Assembly (NCBI GenBank): GCA_043812795.1
Contig: JBDRLU010000020.1
Span: forward strand, 1-51,806
Direction of reading: 5' to 3'
DNA from: JBDRLU01 sp043812795
GTDB taxonomy: Bacteria > Chloroflexota > Dehalococcoidia > Dehalococcoidales > UBA2162
Length of the DNA stretch: 51,806 nt
In this document: positions 24,876 to 33,748 of the stretch, piece by piece
How positions within the stretch are numbered: the stretch's first letter is position 1
Layout: each line of letters begins with the position of its first letter
Translations under genes and position numbers: made by a program
The notes under the pieces: generated by a model
What the model was told of the DNA's origin: nothing
The model's input: only the letters and a program-made list of their open reading frames with translations
Databases searched by the model: none

Positions 24876-25418
24876 GTGTCACAACTGAAAGAAAAATATC
24901 ATAAAGAAGTCGTTCCCGCCCTGAGAGAACGCTTCGGGTATAAAAACATAATGCAGGTGCCCCGCCTGGAAAAGATAGTACTCAGTATCGGTCTGGGTGA
25001 AGCTATCACTAACGCGAAAGCGATGGAAGCTGCCGAGAAAGACCTGGCGGCGATTGCCGGGCAACACCCGGTGACCACCCGCGCTAAAAAATCGATTTCC
25101 GCCTTCAAATTGAGGACGGGTATGCCTATCGGGCAAAAGGTAACACTACGCGGCGAGCGTATGTATGATTTTCTGGAAAAAATCGGCACCGTTGTCCTCC
25201 CCCGCAGTCGTGAGTTCCAGGGTGTTGGCAAGAATTCCTTTGATGGCCGCGGTAATTACAGCCTTGGCCTAAAGGAGCAGACCATTTTCCCGGAAATAGA
25301 ATACGATAAGGTAGACAAGATACGCGGGTTGGAAGTCTCCATCATCACGACCGCAAAGACCGATGAAGAAGGCCACCAATTATTAGAACTATTGGGCCTG
25401 CCCTTCACCAAGGAATAA
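24876..25418 (+). CDS. rplE: 50S ribosomal protein L5
   Basis: The 180-residue protein carries 'RFGYKNIMQVPRLEKIVLSI' and 'YSLGLKEQTIFPEIEYDKVD', both L5 signatures. L5 binds 5S rRNA in the central protuberance. The start is a GTG directly after the rplX stop. Confidence 0.97.
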   Translation: MSQLKEKYHKEVVPALRERFGYKNIMQVPRLEKIVLSIGLGEAITNAKAMEAAEKDLAAIAGQHPVTTRAKKSISAFKLRTGMPIGQKVTLRGERMYDFLEKIGTVVLPRSREFQGVGKNSFDGRGNYSLGLKEQTIFPEIEYDKVDKIRGLEVSIITTAKTDEEGHQLLELLGLPFTKE

Positions 25419-25427
25419 GGAGTAATA

Positions 25428-25613
25428 ATGGCCAAGAAATCAGAAATTGCGAAATGGGCACGTCCTGCCCGCTATAAGGCTCAGCAGCATAACCGCTGTC
25501 ACCTGTGTGGCCGGCCCCGCGCCTATCTGCGTGACTTTGCCCTGTGCCGTATTTGCTTTCGCAAGCTGGCTCTGGCCGGCGAGATTCCCGGGGTGAGGAA
25601 ATCAAGCTGGTAA
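25428..25613 (+). CDS. rpsN: 30S ribosomal protein S14, zinc-binding type
   Basis: This is the short 61-residue S14 with two CxxC pairs ('CHLCGRP' and 'CRICFRK'), the zinc-containing type. It ends 'GEIPGVRKSSW', as short S14 proteins do. The ATG has AAGGAG upstream. Confidence 0.97.
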   Translation: MAKKSEIAKWARPARYKAQQHNRCHLCGRPRAYLRDFALCRICFRKLALAGEIPGVRKSSW

Positions 25614-25628
25614 TCTAGAGGAGAAAAA

Positions 25629-26024
25629 GTGACTATTTCTGACCCAATCGCTGATATGTTAACCCGCATCCGTAATGCCATCATGGTAAGGCATGATTCG
25701 GTAACCATGCCTGCCTCAAAAACGAAAACGTCTATTGCCCGTATTTTAAAAGAAGAGGGTTTTATCAGCGACTACGAAGTAACGAAGGGTAAATCGCAGC
25801 GAGCGATAAAGATTCATTTAAGGTACATCGAAAAACGCCCCGCCGTGGCTGGCCTGGAGCGAGTAAGCAAGCCTGGCCTCAGGGTCTATATAGACCGAAA
25901 AGAGATTCCCCGTGTTTTCGGTGGTGTTGGGGTTGCTATCGTCTCGACCTCTAAGGGTGTGATGACGGGTCAGCAAGCCTGGCACCAGGGAATCGGGGGA
26001 GAATTATTATGTTATGTATGGTAA
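25629..26024 (+). CDS. rpsH: 30S ribosomal protein S8
   Basis: S8 is clear from 'MTISDPIADMLTRIRNA' and 'STSKGVMTGQQAW'. The start is a GTG with AGAGGAG upstream. The protein has 131 residues. S8 binds the central domain of 16S rRNA, and in E. coli is the spc-operon repressor. Confidence 0.97.
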   Translation: MTISDPIADMLTRIRNAIMVRHDSVTMPASKTKTSIARILKEEGFISDYEVTKGKSQRAIKIHLRYIEKRPAVAGLERVSKPGLRVYIDRKEIPRVFGGVGVAIVSTSKGVMTGQQAWHQGIGGELLCYVW

Positions 26025-26045
26025 GCAAGTCCGGGAGCATCAGGT

Positions 26046-26594
26046 ATGTCTAGAATAGGTAAAATGCCAATAACGGTACCCGCCGGCGTAACGGTAAACA
26101 TCCAGCAAAATGAGATTACCGTAAAGGGACCCAAGGGAGAGCTTCGTCGTCGCCTTCATCCTGATATGATGATTGCACTCGATAACAACACTCTGACGGT
26201 CTCAAGGCCCAGTGACGGCCGGATACACCGCTCTTTACATGGCTTGACGCGCACTCTAGTGGCGAATATGATCGAAGGCGTCACCAAAGGCTTCGAAAGA
26301 GAGCTGGAGCTGGTTGGCGTCGGTTTCCGCACGGAGAAAGCCGGCGATAAGCTGGTGCTGCGTGTCGGCTTTACCCATCCCGTGGAAGTCGCACCTTTGC
26401 CTGGCGTCTCTCTCAATGCCGAAGGCGGACGTATCAAAGTTAGCGGCATCAATAAGGAAACAGTCGGTGAGATGGCCGCATATATCCGTGCTATCCACCC
26501 ACCCGACCATTACAAGGGCAAGGGTATTCGCTACTCTGGGGAAACGGTTCATGTTAAACCCGGCAAGACCGGAAAGACTGTAGAAGGGAAATAG
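26046..26594 (+). CDS. rplF: 50S ribosomal protein L6
   Basis: The 182-residue protein opens 'MSRIGKMPITVPAGVTVNI' and contains 'PPDHYKGKGIRYSGE', the L6 signature. L6 lies near the factor-binding region of the 50S subunit. Confidence 0.97.
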   Translation: MSRIGKMPITVPAGVTVNIQQNEITVKGPKGELRRRLHPDMMIALDNNTLTVSRPSDGRIHRSLHGLTRTLVANMIEGVTKGFERELELVGVGFRTEKAGDKLVLRVGFTHPVEVAPLPGVSLNAEGGRIKVSGINKETVGEMAAYIRAIHPPDHYKGKGIRYSGETVHVKPGKTGKTVEGK

Positions 26595-26596
26595 TG

Positions 26597-26962
26597 ATGA
26601 TAAAAGGTGGACCAAGAGTCGCCCGCCAGAGAAGGCACGCTCGAGTCAGAGCTAAAGTACAGGGGACCGGCCTGAGACCTCGCCTGTGTGTCTTCCGCAG
26701 CTTGAATAATATTTCGGCTCAGGTGATCGATGATACCACCGGGCATACGCTCGTCTCGGCATCGACTCTTGACCCGGAGATAAAAAGTAACTTGGCTGAT
26801 AAGAAAAAAACGGCTCAGGCAGAATTAGTCGGCGCTATGGTCGGCAAACGAGCCTTAGGCCAGGGAATAGAGCAAGTGGTCTTCGACCGCGGTGGATATA
26901 AATACCATGGCCGGGTGAAAGCGCTCTCTGAGGCTGCCCGCAAGGCCGGCTTGAAATTTTAA
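26597..26962 (+). CDS. rplR: 50S ribosomal protein L18
   Basis: L18 is identified by 'RPRLCVFRSLNNISAQVIDD' and the ending 'GRVKALSEAARKAGLKF'. L18 binds 5S rRNA. The ATG at 26597 is chosen over the adjoining GTG at 26594, with GAAGGGA upstream. The length is 121 residues. Confidence 0.96.
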   Translation: MIKGGPRVARQRRHARVRAKVQGTGLRPRLCVFRSLNNISAQVIDDTTGHTLVSASTLDPEIKSNLADKKKTAQAELVGAMVGKRALGQGIEQVVFDRGGYKYHGRVKALSEAARKAGLKF

Positions 26963-26990
26963 ATCGGACTTTTAGGATGGTTTTAAATAA

Positions 26991-27515
26991 ATGTCAGAAT
27001 TACTAACCCGCAGTAAAATCGACCCAAGTGACTTCACACTGAGCGATAAAATGGTCAGTATTAACCGGGTCGCCAAGGTGATGAAAGGCGGAAAACGCCT
27101 GCGCTTCAGCGTCCTGGTCGTAACCGGCGATGGTAACGGACACGTCGGTATCGGCTTAGGCAAGGCGAGCGAGGTACCGGTATCCATCAGCAAGGCCAGT
27201 ACCGCCGCCAAGAAAAACCTTATCGAAGTGCCCCGGACCGGAACGACTATCCCCTACACGAGTAAGGCTAAATTCGGCGCCGCCGAAGTCCTGCTCAAAC
27301 CAGCCTCACCCGGCACCGGTGTTATTGCCGGTGGCAGTATCCGGGCTGTACTCGAAGCAGCTGGAATCAAAGATATCCTATCCAAGTCACTGGGCAGTGC
27401 TAATCCGATTAACGTAGCCAAGGCAACCATATTGGCCTTAAGTAACCTTAAAAATCCTAAAGACGAATTGGCCAAACGCAAACCAGCCGCCAAAGCCGGG
27501 GAGTCAGCACAATAA
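26991..27515 (+). CDS. rpsE: 30S ribosomal protein S5
   Basis: S5 signatures are 'LRFSVLVVTGDGNGHVGIG' and 'GTGVIAGGSIRAVLEAAGI'. S5 acts in decoding fidelity and mRNA unwinding. The protein is 174 residues; the last 15 (KRKPAAKAGESAQ) form a small basic and alanine-rich tail. Confidence 0.97.
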   Translation: MSELLTRSKIDPSDFTLSDKMVSINRVAKVMKGGKRLRFSVLVVTGDGNGHVGIGLGKASEVPVSISKASTAAKKNLIEVPRTGTTIPYTSKAKFGAAEVLLKPASPGTGVIAGGSIRAVLEAAGIKDILSKSLGSANPINVAKATILALSNLKNPKDELAKRKPAAKAGESAQ

Positions 27516-27706
27516 TGGCTAAGATTCGTATTACCTGGGTTAAAAGTGGCATCGGCCATCGCCAGGACCAGAGGAGGACGCTGGAGGCCCTTGGTTTCCA
27601 CAGGCTTAACCAGAGCGTAACTCTGGCTGACTCAGCCTCGGTTCGGGGCATGATTAATAAAGTAAGGCATCTCGTTAAGGTGGAGGCAACAAGTGAGACA
27701 GAATGA
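27515..27706 (+). CDS. rpmD: 50S ribosomal protein L30
   Basis: The 63-residue L30 has 'ITWVKSGIGHRQDQRRTLEALG' and 'HRLNQSVTLADSASVRGMIN', as in bacterial L30. It starts at the last base of the rpsE stop (TAATG) and overlaps rplO by 14 bases. Confidence 0.95.
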   Translation: MAKIRITWVKSGIGHRQDQRRTLEALGFHRLNQSVTLADSASVRGMINKVRHLVKVEATSETE

Positions 27707-28157
27707 ACTCTCCCCAGCTCCCGGTTCGAAGAAAAACCGCAAGCGAGTGGGGCGGGGAGATGGTAGCGGCCACGGCACGTATTCCGGACGTGGGCAGAAA
27801 GGGCAAAAAGCTCGTGCCGGGCTCAAGCCTAAGAGAGGCTTTGAAGGCGGGCAACTACCTCTATACAAGCGCCTCCCTAAGAAACGAGGCTTTTCTAACG
27901 TTTTCCGTACTCAGTACAGCCTTATTAACGTCGGTAAGCTTAGCACGTTCGAAGCCGGCAGTGAGGTGACGCCGGAAAAATTGGTTGCCGCCGGATTAGT
28001 CGATTCCTCAAAATACCCGGTGAAGGTCCTCGCCGATGGCGATATCAATCGACCCCTTGTGGTTAAGGCACACAAATTTTCGAGCGCGGCTAAAGCTAAA
28101 ATTGAGGCGGCGGGGGGTAAAGCGGAGGAGGTAGGAAATGCAGCAAAGGCAGACTAG
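27693..28157 (+). CDS. rplO: 50S ribosomal protein L15
   Basis: L15 is shown by 'KKNRKRVGRGDGSGHGTYSG' and 'FEGGQLPLYKRLPKKRGFSN'. The start is a GTG with GGAGG upstream. The 154-residue protein extends a few residues past the usual end, into secY, with which it overlaps by 20 bases. Confidence 0.97.
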   Translation: MRQNELSPAPGSKKNRKRVGRGDGSGHGTYSGRGQKGQKARAGLKPKRGFEGGQLPLYKRLPKKRGFSNVFRTQYSLINVGKLSTFEAGSEVTPEKLVAAGLVDSSKYPVKVLADGDINRPLVVKAHKFSSAAKAKIEAAGGKAEEVGNAAKAD

Positions 28158-29454
28158 GCCACGGCTTATTCAAGCTATGGCCGATGCGTTCCGCCTGCCT
28201 GACCTCAGGCGACGTATCCTCTTCACCCTGGGTATCCTGGTGGTGTTCCGTTTCGTGGCGCACGTACCGCTACCCGGCGTGGACGTTAATGCCTTGCGCG
28301 GACTATTCGAACGTAACGCTCTACTCGGTATGCTCGATATGTTCAGCGGTGGCGCCATGAGATACTTCAGCGTGGCCACCATGGGAGTCTATCCCTACAT
28401 CACAGCCACAATCGTGATGCAGCTTATGGTGCCGATAATACCCCGGCTACAGGCGATGTCCCAGGAAGGAGAAGCGGGCCGTCACCGCATTAACATGATA
28501 ACCCACTGGCTGACCGTGCCCTTAGCTGGCTTTGCTGGCTACGGACAGATTATCCTGCTCCGCCGTGAAGGTGTTATCGGGACTGAAGCCTTTCTACCTA
28601 CCGCCGCCATGGTAGCGGCAATGATTGCCGGCACCATTTTCCTGGTGTGGTTAGGTGAACTCATCACCGAATATGGTATCGGTAACGGTGTCTCGATAAT
28701 AATCTTCGCCGGTATCGTGGCAGGCTTACCGTCAATTGTCGGCAGCGGTTTTCTGGCTGCGGACCAGTTCACCGGTCTGGTCACTTATATCATTATTGCC
28801 TTAGTGACCATACTGTTGATTGTCATCTTCACTGAAGCACACCGCCGTATTCCGGTGCAGTACGCGCGTACCGTCTTCCGCGGCGGCCGAATGTACCGGC
28901 AGTCGGGAGCAAGTTACATCCCATTGCGAGTCAATAGCGCCGGCATGATACCGCTCATCTTCGCCATGTCAATCGTAATTTTCCCCGGCTTGGTCGCCAG
29001 CTATTTTGCCAATGCCACCGGCCAGGCACCCAACCTGGCCAACCATATTATGAACCTGTTTGACCCCAACGCCGCCCTGCCTCTCGGCCTGTTCTACTGG
29101 GGTCTCTATTTCCTTTTAGTAATCGGTTTCGCCTTCTTTTATACGATAGTAATCTTCGACCAGCAGGACCTGTCCGGTACTCTGCAAAAGCAGGGAGGCT
29201 TTATCCCGGGAATCCGTCCTGGAGCCAACACCAAGAAATATCTTGACGGTGTGATGAAACGTATTACCTGGGCGGGCGCTCTCTTTCTGGCCACGGTAAC
29301 GGTGGTTCCATTCCTGGCCAGAGAAGTGACCAATGTCCAGGTGATACAAATTTCGAGCTTCGGCTTATTAATTGTCGTCGGCGTGGTACTTGATACCATG
29401 AAACAGATGGAAGCCCAGCTGGTCATGCGCCGCTATGAAGGTTTCATTAAATGA
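28138..29454 (+). CDS. secY: Preprotein translocase subunit SecY
   Basis: SecY is the central channel of the Sec translocon. The 438-residue protein has about ten membrane helices. It carries 'YITATIVMQLMVPIIPRL' (helix 2b region), 'GIGNGVSIIIFAGIVAGLP' and 'GIRPGANTKKYLDGVMKRIT' (the C5 cytoplasmic loop that contacts SecA and the ribosome). The ATG has AGGAGG upstream and lies inside the end of rplO. Confidence 0.97.
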   Translation: MQQRQTRPRLIQAMADAFRLPDLRRRILFTLGILVVFRFVAHVPLPGVDVNALRGLFERNALLGMLDMFSGGAMRYFSVATMGVYPYITATIVMQLMVPIIPRLQAMSQEGEAGRHRINMITHWLTVPLAGFAGYGQIILLRREGVIGTEAFLPTAAMVAAMIAGTIFLVWLGELITEYGIGNGVSIIIFAGIVAGLPSIVGSGFLAADQFTGLVTYIIIALVTILLIVIFTEAHRRIPVQYARTVFRGGRMYRQSGASYIPLRVNSAGMIPLIFAMSIVIFPGLVASYFANATGQAPNLANHIMNLFDPNAALPLGLFYWGLYFLLVIGFAFFYTIVIFDQQDLSGTLQKQGGFIPGIRPGANTKKYLDGVMKRITWAGALFLATVTVVPFLAREVTNVQVIQISSFGLLIVVGVVLDTMKQMEAQLVMRRYEGFIK

Positions 29455-29494
29455 ACGTGACAGAATTTCAGAATAAGGGCAACAGGGGGTAAGA

Positions 29495-30139
29495 GTGTAC
29501 CTTGTTTTTCTCGGCGCTCCGGGCGCCGGTAAGGGAACGCAGGCAGCTAGAGTAGCCCAGAAGCTAAATCTAACCCATATCGCCACCGGTGATTTGTTCC
29601 GCCAGGCACAGCAGCAGGGGACCAAACTGGCCATGGAGGCGAAAACCTATATGGAACAGGGTAAATTAGTCCCTGACGAGATAACCATACAGATGGTGCT
29701 GGAACGCATATCGGCGCCTGATTGCGGCTCCGGGGTCATTTTCGATGGTTTCCCGAGAAACCTGAAACAGGCTGAAGCACTCGATAAAGCGTTGACCCAG
29801 CAGGGTAAAGCTATTGATAACGTGGTATATATTAAGGTCTCTGAACAGGAACTGTTAGACCGCCTGAGCGGACGCTGGATTTGCCGCCAGTGCCAGACGC
29901 CCTACCATATCATTAACTCTCCACCCAAGGTCAAAGGGAAATGCGACCGCTGCGGCGGCGAACTGTACCAGCGCGCCGACGATACAACCGAGACAATTAA
30001 GAAACGACTGGTTGTTTTCTTTCAGGAAACGGAGCCTCTCATCGATTACTATACCCGTTCGGGCAAGCTCCTTGAAGTGAACGGCGAAGGTAATATGGAA
30101 GATATCGAGGGCAGAATAGTAGGAGCCCTGAGTAAATGA
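29495..30139 (+). CDS. adk: Adenylate kinase
   Basis: Adenylate kinase converts AMP and ATP to two ADP. The P-loop is 'GAPGAGKGTQ' and the NMP-binding 'DGFPRN' follows. The LID domain is of the long zinc type, with four cysteines in 'CRQCQTPY' and 'CDRCGGEL'. The length of 214 residues is standard. The start is a GTG with AGGGGG five bases upstream. The order secY-adk-map-infA is the common spc-operon arrangement. Confidence 0.97.
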   Translation: MYLVFLGAPGAGKGTQAARVAQKLNLTHIATGDLFRQAQQQGTKLAMEAKTYMEQGKLVPDEITIQMVLERISAPDCGSGVIFDGFPRNLKQAEALDKALTQQGKAIDNVVYIKVSEQELLDRLSGRWICRQCQTPYHIINSPPKVKGKCDRCGGELYQRADDTTETIKKRLVVFFQETEPLIDYYTRSGKLLEVNGEGNMEDIEGRIVGALSK

Positions 30140-30168
30140 TTTCTTTTGGCAGCCGGGAGGCAAGTATC

Positions 30169-30909
30169 GTGGTTAAGTCCGATAAAGAAATCGCCGCCAT
30201 GCGTCAAGCGGGGCGGATTGTAGCCACCATACTGGAATTACTTAAACAACGGGTAAGGCCAATGATAAGGACTGAAGAACTCGATTATATCGCCGCCAGA
30301 GAATTGGAGAGGCTGGGTGCCCAATCTTCATTTAAGGGCTACCACGGCTACCCGGCCGCTCTCTGTACATCCATTAATGATGAAATCGTGCACGGCATCC
30401 CTGGAAAACGGGTCTTGCATGAAGGTGATATTATCTCTCTGGATTTCGGGGCCATCTTTATGGGTTTTCATGGTGACTCGGCAATAACCGTGGGCGTTGG
30501 CAAAATCAGCCCGCAGGCCCAACGGCTTCTGGAAGCTACCCGGCAGGCTCTCCAGGCCGGCATTGCCGCTGCCCGCCCCGGCGCCAGACTAGGCGATATT
30601 TCGGCAGCCATCCAGCAGTATGCCGAAGCCAAAGGTTTTTCTGTAGTGCGTGAATATACCGGCCACGGTATCGGCCGGGAGATGCACGAGGACCCTCAGG
30701 TGCCCAATTTCGGTACGCCCGGCACCGGTCCCGTCCTAAAGAAAGGGATGACCTTCGCTCTTGAACCGATGGTCAATATCGGCGACTGGCATACGCGACT
30801 CGGTAATGACGGCTGGACGGTTTTGACCAGCGATGGGAGTACCTCGGCACACTTCGAACATACCATCGCTATTACTGAGACTGAGCCGGAAGTGTTAACC
30901 GCTGTGTAG
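30169..30909 (+). CDS. map: Methionine aminopeptidase, type I
   Basis: Map removes the initiator methionine from new proteins. Metal ligands are seen in 'DFGAIFMGFHGDSA', 'GHGIGREMHEDP' and 'FALEPM', with a final Glu in 'FEHTIAIT'. The preferred start is GTG at 30169: GGGAGG (30155-30160) lies eight bases upstream and the product then begins 'MVKSDKEIAAMRQAG', like other MetAPs. An ATG at 30136 overlapping the adk stop would add 11 residues. It is 246 residues from the chosen start. Confidence 0.95.
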   Translation: MVKSDKEIAAMRQAGRIVATILELLKQRVRPMIRTEELDYIAARELERLGAQSSFKGYHGYPAALCTSINDEIVHGIPGKRVLHEGDIISLDFGAIFMGFHGDSAITVGVGKISPQAQRLLEATRQALQAGIAAARPGARLGDISAAIQQYAEAKGFSVVREYTGHGIGREMHEDPQVPNFGTPGTGPVLKKGMTFALEPMVNIGDWHTRLGNDGWTVLTSDGSTSAHFEHTIAITETEPEVLTAV

Positions 30910-30917
30910 AAGAGTTT

Positions 30918-31136
30918 ATGCCTAAGAAAGAAACGATAACAGTTGAAGGGGTAGTGCTTGAATCTCTGCCTAACGCTATGTTTCGGGTCGAGTTAGCCAA
31001 CAGCCATAGAGTATTGGCTCATATTTCTGGTAAAATAAGATTACATTATATTCGGATTCTGCCCGGCGATAAGGTACTGGTTGAGCTTTCGCCTTATGAT
31101 TTAAATCGGGGCCGAATCACCTACCGGTTCAAGTAG
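30918..31136 (+). CDS. infA: Translation initiation factor IF-1
   Basis: The 72-residue protein is a single S1/OB domain: 'ITVEGVVLESLPNAMFRVEL', 'GKIRLHYIRILPGDKV' and 'SPYDLNRGRITYRFK'. IF-1 occupies the ribosomal A site during initiation. It follows map by eight bases. Confidence 0.97.
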   Translation: MPKKETITVEGVVLESLPNAMFRVELANSHRVLAHISGKIRLHYIRILPGDKVLVELSPYDLNRGRITYRFK

Positions 31137-31169
31137 TACCGGTGAAGAACAAGAAGTTGGAGTTTACTT

Positions 31170-31283
31170 ATGAAAGTCAGGTCTTCAGTTAAAGTTAGAT
31201 GCGAAAAATGCAAGATAATAAAACGGCGCGGGGTAGTCAGAGTGATTTGCTCTAACCCCAAGCATAAGCAAAGGCAGGGCTAA
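31170..31283 (+). CDS. rpmJ: 50S ribosomal protein L36
   Basis: This very short gene encodes 37 residues, starting MKVRSSVKVRCEKC and ending NPKHKQRQG. It has the three-cysteine, one-histidine zinc ribbon of the C+ type L36 (CxxC, then C, then H). It is easily missed by ORF callers because of its size. It lies between infA and rpsM, the usual place. Confidence 0.95.
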   Translation: MKVRSSVKVRCEKCKIIKRRGVVRVICSNPKHKQRQG

Positions 31284-31309
31284 TACTCTGCTCAATAAGG
31301 AGGGAAACA

Positions 31310-31699
31310 ATGGCGCGTGTTGCTGGAGTTGATATCCCGGGAAACAAGCACATCGGAATTGCACTACGCTATATCTACGGAATCGGGCCGACGGTAAGTC
31401 AGAAGGTTCTCGACCAGGCTGGCGTTGACCCCGAAACTAAGACAGATACATTGAGTGAAACTGACCTCAACCGTATCCGCGAGATTATTGACCGCGGCTA
31501 TACCGTCGAAGGCGAACTGAGAAAAGAGGTCAACCAGAATATTAAGCGCCTTATTGAAATTGGCAGCTACCGGGGCGCCCGGCACCGCCGTAATCTTCCC
31601 TCTCGTGGCCAACGGACACGCACCAACGCCCGTACCCAGCGTGGTACCCGGAAGACAGTGGCCGGTAGAGGTAAGAAGCGCGGTACGACTAAGAAGTAA
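31310..31699 (+). CDS. rpsM: 30S ribosomal protein S13
   Basis: S13 begins 'MARVAGVDIPGNKHIGIALR' and ends with the basic 'RGQRTRTNARTQRGTRKTVAG' type segment that contacts tRNA. The length is 129 residues, with a few more basic residues at the end than usual. The ATG follows AAGGAGGG. Confidence 0.97.
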   Translation: MARVAGVDIPGNKHIGIALRYIYGIGPTVSQKVLDQAGVDPETKTDTLSETDLNRIREIIDRGYTVEGELRKEVNQNIKRLIEIGSYRGARHRRNLPSRGQRTRTNARTQRGTRKTVAGRGKKRGTTKK

Positions 31700-31719
31700 A
31701 TAGCCAGCAGGAGATAAAA

Positions 31720-32112
31720 ATGCCACAAAAGAAACAGCCTAGAACCAGGAAACGAGAGCGTAAAGCTATTAATACGGGGAAAGCGTACGTCCAATCGACG
31801 TTCAATAATACCATGGTGACCCTCACCGACCCCCAAGGTAATGTCCTTGCCTGGGGCAGTGCCGGGACGGCCGGTTTCAAAGGTTCCCGTAAAGGGACAC
31901 CCTATGCCGCCCAACTGGCGGCCCATGACGCGGCCAAAAAGGCAATGGAGCACGGTCTGCGCCAGGTTGAAGTGTTTGTCAAAGGACCGGGCAGCGGACG
32001 CGAAGCCGCTATCCGTGCTTTGCAAGGTTCAGGGCTTTTCATCACCAGTATTACCGATGTTACTCCTATTCCGCATAACGGCTGCCGGCCACCCAAACGG
32101 AGGCGCGTGTAG
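31720..32112 (+). CDS. rpsK: 30S ribosomal protein S11
   Basis: The 130-residue protein contains 'AYVQSTFNNTMVTLTDPQGN' and 'VKGPGSGREAAIRALQGSGL', and ends 'TPIPHNGCRPPKRRRV', all diagnostic of S11, which lies on the platform of the 30S subunit. Confidence 0.98.
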   Translation: MPQKKQPRTRKRERKAINTGKAYVQSTFNNTMVTLTDPQGNVLAWGSAGTAGFKGSRKGTPYAAQLAAHDAAKKAMEHGLRQVEVFVKGPGSGREAAIRALQGSGLFITSITDVTPIPHNGCRPPKRRRV

Positions 32113-32114
32113 AA

Positions 32115-32726
32115 ATGGCAAGATATATTGAACCAGTTTGTAAAGTATGCCGTCGTTTTAATGATAAACTCATGCTCAAGGGCGGACGTTGCCTTACCCC
32201 GAAATGTGCGGTAGAAAGACGCAGAACAATGGGGCGGCGCCGCCGCGTCTCTGACCGTGGCCTGCAGCTAAAGGAAAAACAGAAAGCCCGTTATTCTTAC
32301 GGAGTCATGGAAAGGCAGTTCAAGCGATTTTTTACCCACGCTGAACGGCAGTCCGGCATCACCGGGGAAAACCTCATTGTGCTCCTGGAGCGGCGCCTTG
32401 ACAACATTGTCTATCGTTTGGGCTTTGCTGACTCCCGTCCCCAGGCTCGTCAGCTGGTACAACACGGGCATATCACCGTCAATGGTCGTAAAACTAGCCA
32501 TCCCTCTTACCTGATTAAAGAGGGGGACACCATTAGCTGGAGAGCCAGCAGCACCAAGACCGAATATCACAAGCAACTGCTGGAGAGCATTGAATCCCGG
32601 CCAATCGCCGGCTGGCTCAGCCTGGACAAACAGAAGTTGATTGGCCAGGTCTTATCGCTACCTATTCCCGATGAGACTGGTGCCAAGTTTGATAGCAAGA
32701 CAATCGTCGAATACTATTCGCGATAA
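32115..32726 (+). CDS. rpsD: 30S ribosomal protein S4, zinc-binding form
   Basis: S4 is identified by its S4 RNA-binding domain ('RLDNIVYRLGFADSRPQARQ' and 'GHITVNGRKTSHPSYLIKEG'). The N-terminus has four cysteines ('CKVCRRF' and 'CLTPKCAVERR'), as in zinc-containing S4 proteins. It has 203 residues and starts two bases after rpsK. Confidence 0.97.
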   Translation: MARYIEPVCKVCRRFNDKLMLKGGRCLTPKCAVERRRTMGRRRRVSDRGLQLKEKQKARYSYGVMERQFKRFFTHAERQSGITGENLIVLLERRLDNIVYRLGFADSRPQARQLVQHGHITVNGRKTSHPSYLIKEGDTISWRASSTKTEYHKQLLESIESRPIAGWLSLDKQKLIGQVLSLPIPDETGAKFDSKTIVEYYSR

Positions 32727-32737
32727 GGAGGAAGATA

Positions 32738-33748
32738 TTGTCTCCATCGGTAATACCGAAGATTGAAGCTCTTGAGAGTAGCGATAATTACGCAAAATTC
32801 TCCGTAGAACCCCTCGAAAAGGGCCTGGGGATGACTCTCGGGAATGTTATGCGGCGTATCCTCCTTGGCCATTTACCGGGCGCCGCCGTGGCCAGGGTTA
32901 AAATTGAAGGCATCCAGCATGAATTCTCAACTATTCCTAATGTCAAGGAAGATGCTATTGAGTTCCTGCTCAATATCAAAGCTTTGAGAATCAAACCTCT
33001 TGCCGGGCAGCCCGGCAAACTGACCCTCGACGTCCAAAGCCAGGGAGAGGTTACCGCCGCTGATATTAAGCCCAATCCTGACTTCGAGATTGTGAACCCG
33101 GAACTCCATCTGGCTACCCTGGATTCGCCGGATGCCAGACTATATGTAGAACTTGACGTAGAACTGGGCAAGGGTTACAAGGAAGCTGAATCCAGCAGCA
33201 ATCTACCGATAGGCGTGGTCTCAGTCGATGCCATCTTTAGCCCGATACGCAAGGTCAACTTTACCGTCGAACCGAGCCGCCTTACCCCCGAGAACAACGA
33301 GGAACACCTCTATCTCGAAGTCTGGACTGACGGCACTATCACACCCACAGAGGCAATTAGCCTTGGTGCGAATACTCTCATCGAAGAGTTATCTCCTTTC
33401 GTGAATTTCGCTCATATTTCTGAGATTAAGGAAGAGGAAAAACCAAGCCGTTTGGCTATCCCCGACGAATTAGCTAATATGCCAATCGAACAGCTCAACT
33501 TATCGGTGCGCACCCTAAACTGCTTGCGACGTGGCGGCATCACTAACGTCGGCGAAATCATGAGCCGGGGTGAAAAAGAATTAATGTCCCTGCGCAACTT
33601 CGGACAAAAGTCCAAGCAGGAATTGAATGAACGCCTGGCTTCGCTCGGATTGTCTCTTTTTGCCCAGACCGATACTGAGGATGAAAGCGAGGGGGCGGAG
33701 GCAGAAGCCGAGACGGAAAACCCTGAAGACGAAGGTGAAACATCATGA
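32738..33748 (+). CDS. rpoA: DNA-directed RNA polymerase alpha subunit
   Basis: The alpha subunit dimerises to nucleate RNA polymerase assembly. The N-terminal domain shows 'PLEKGLGMTLGNVMRRILL'; the C-terminal domain shows 'LSVRTLNCLRRGGITNVGEI' and 'GQKSKQELNERLASLGL', which binds UP elements and activators. A TTG start at 32738 follows AAGGAGG. The 336-residue protein ends with about 30 strongly acidic residues that are not part of the core. Confidence 0.97.
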   Translation: MSPSVIPKIEALESSDNYAKFSVEPLEKGLGMTLGNVMRRILLGHLPGAAVARVKIEGIQHEFSTIPNVKEDAIEFLLNIKALRIKPLAGQPGKLTLDVQSQGEVTAADIKPNPDFEIVNPELHLATLDSPDARLYVELDVELGKGYKEAESSSNLPIGVVSVDAIFSPIRKVNFTVEPSRLTPENNEEHLYLEVWTDGTITPTEAISLGANTLIEELSPFVNFAHISEIKEEEKPSRLAIPDELANMPIEQLNLSVRTLNCLRRGGITNVGEIMSRGEKELMSLRNFGQKSKQELNERLASLGLSLFAQTDTEDESEGAEAEAETENPEDEGETS

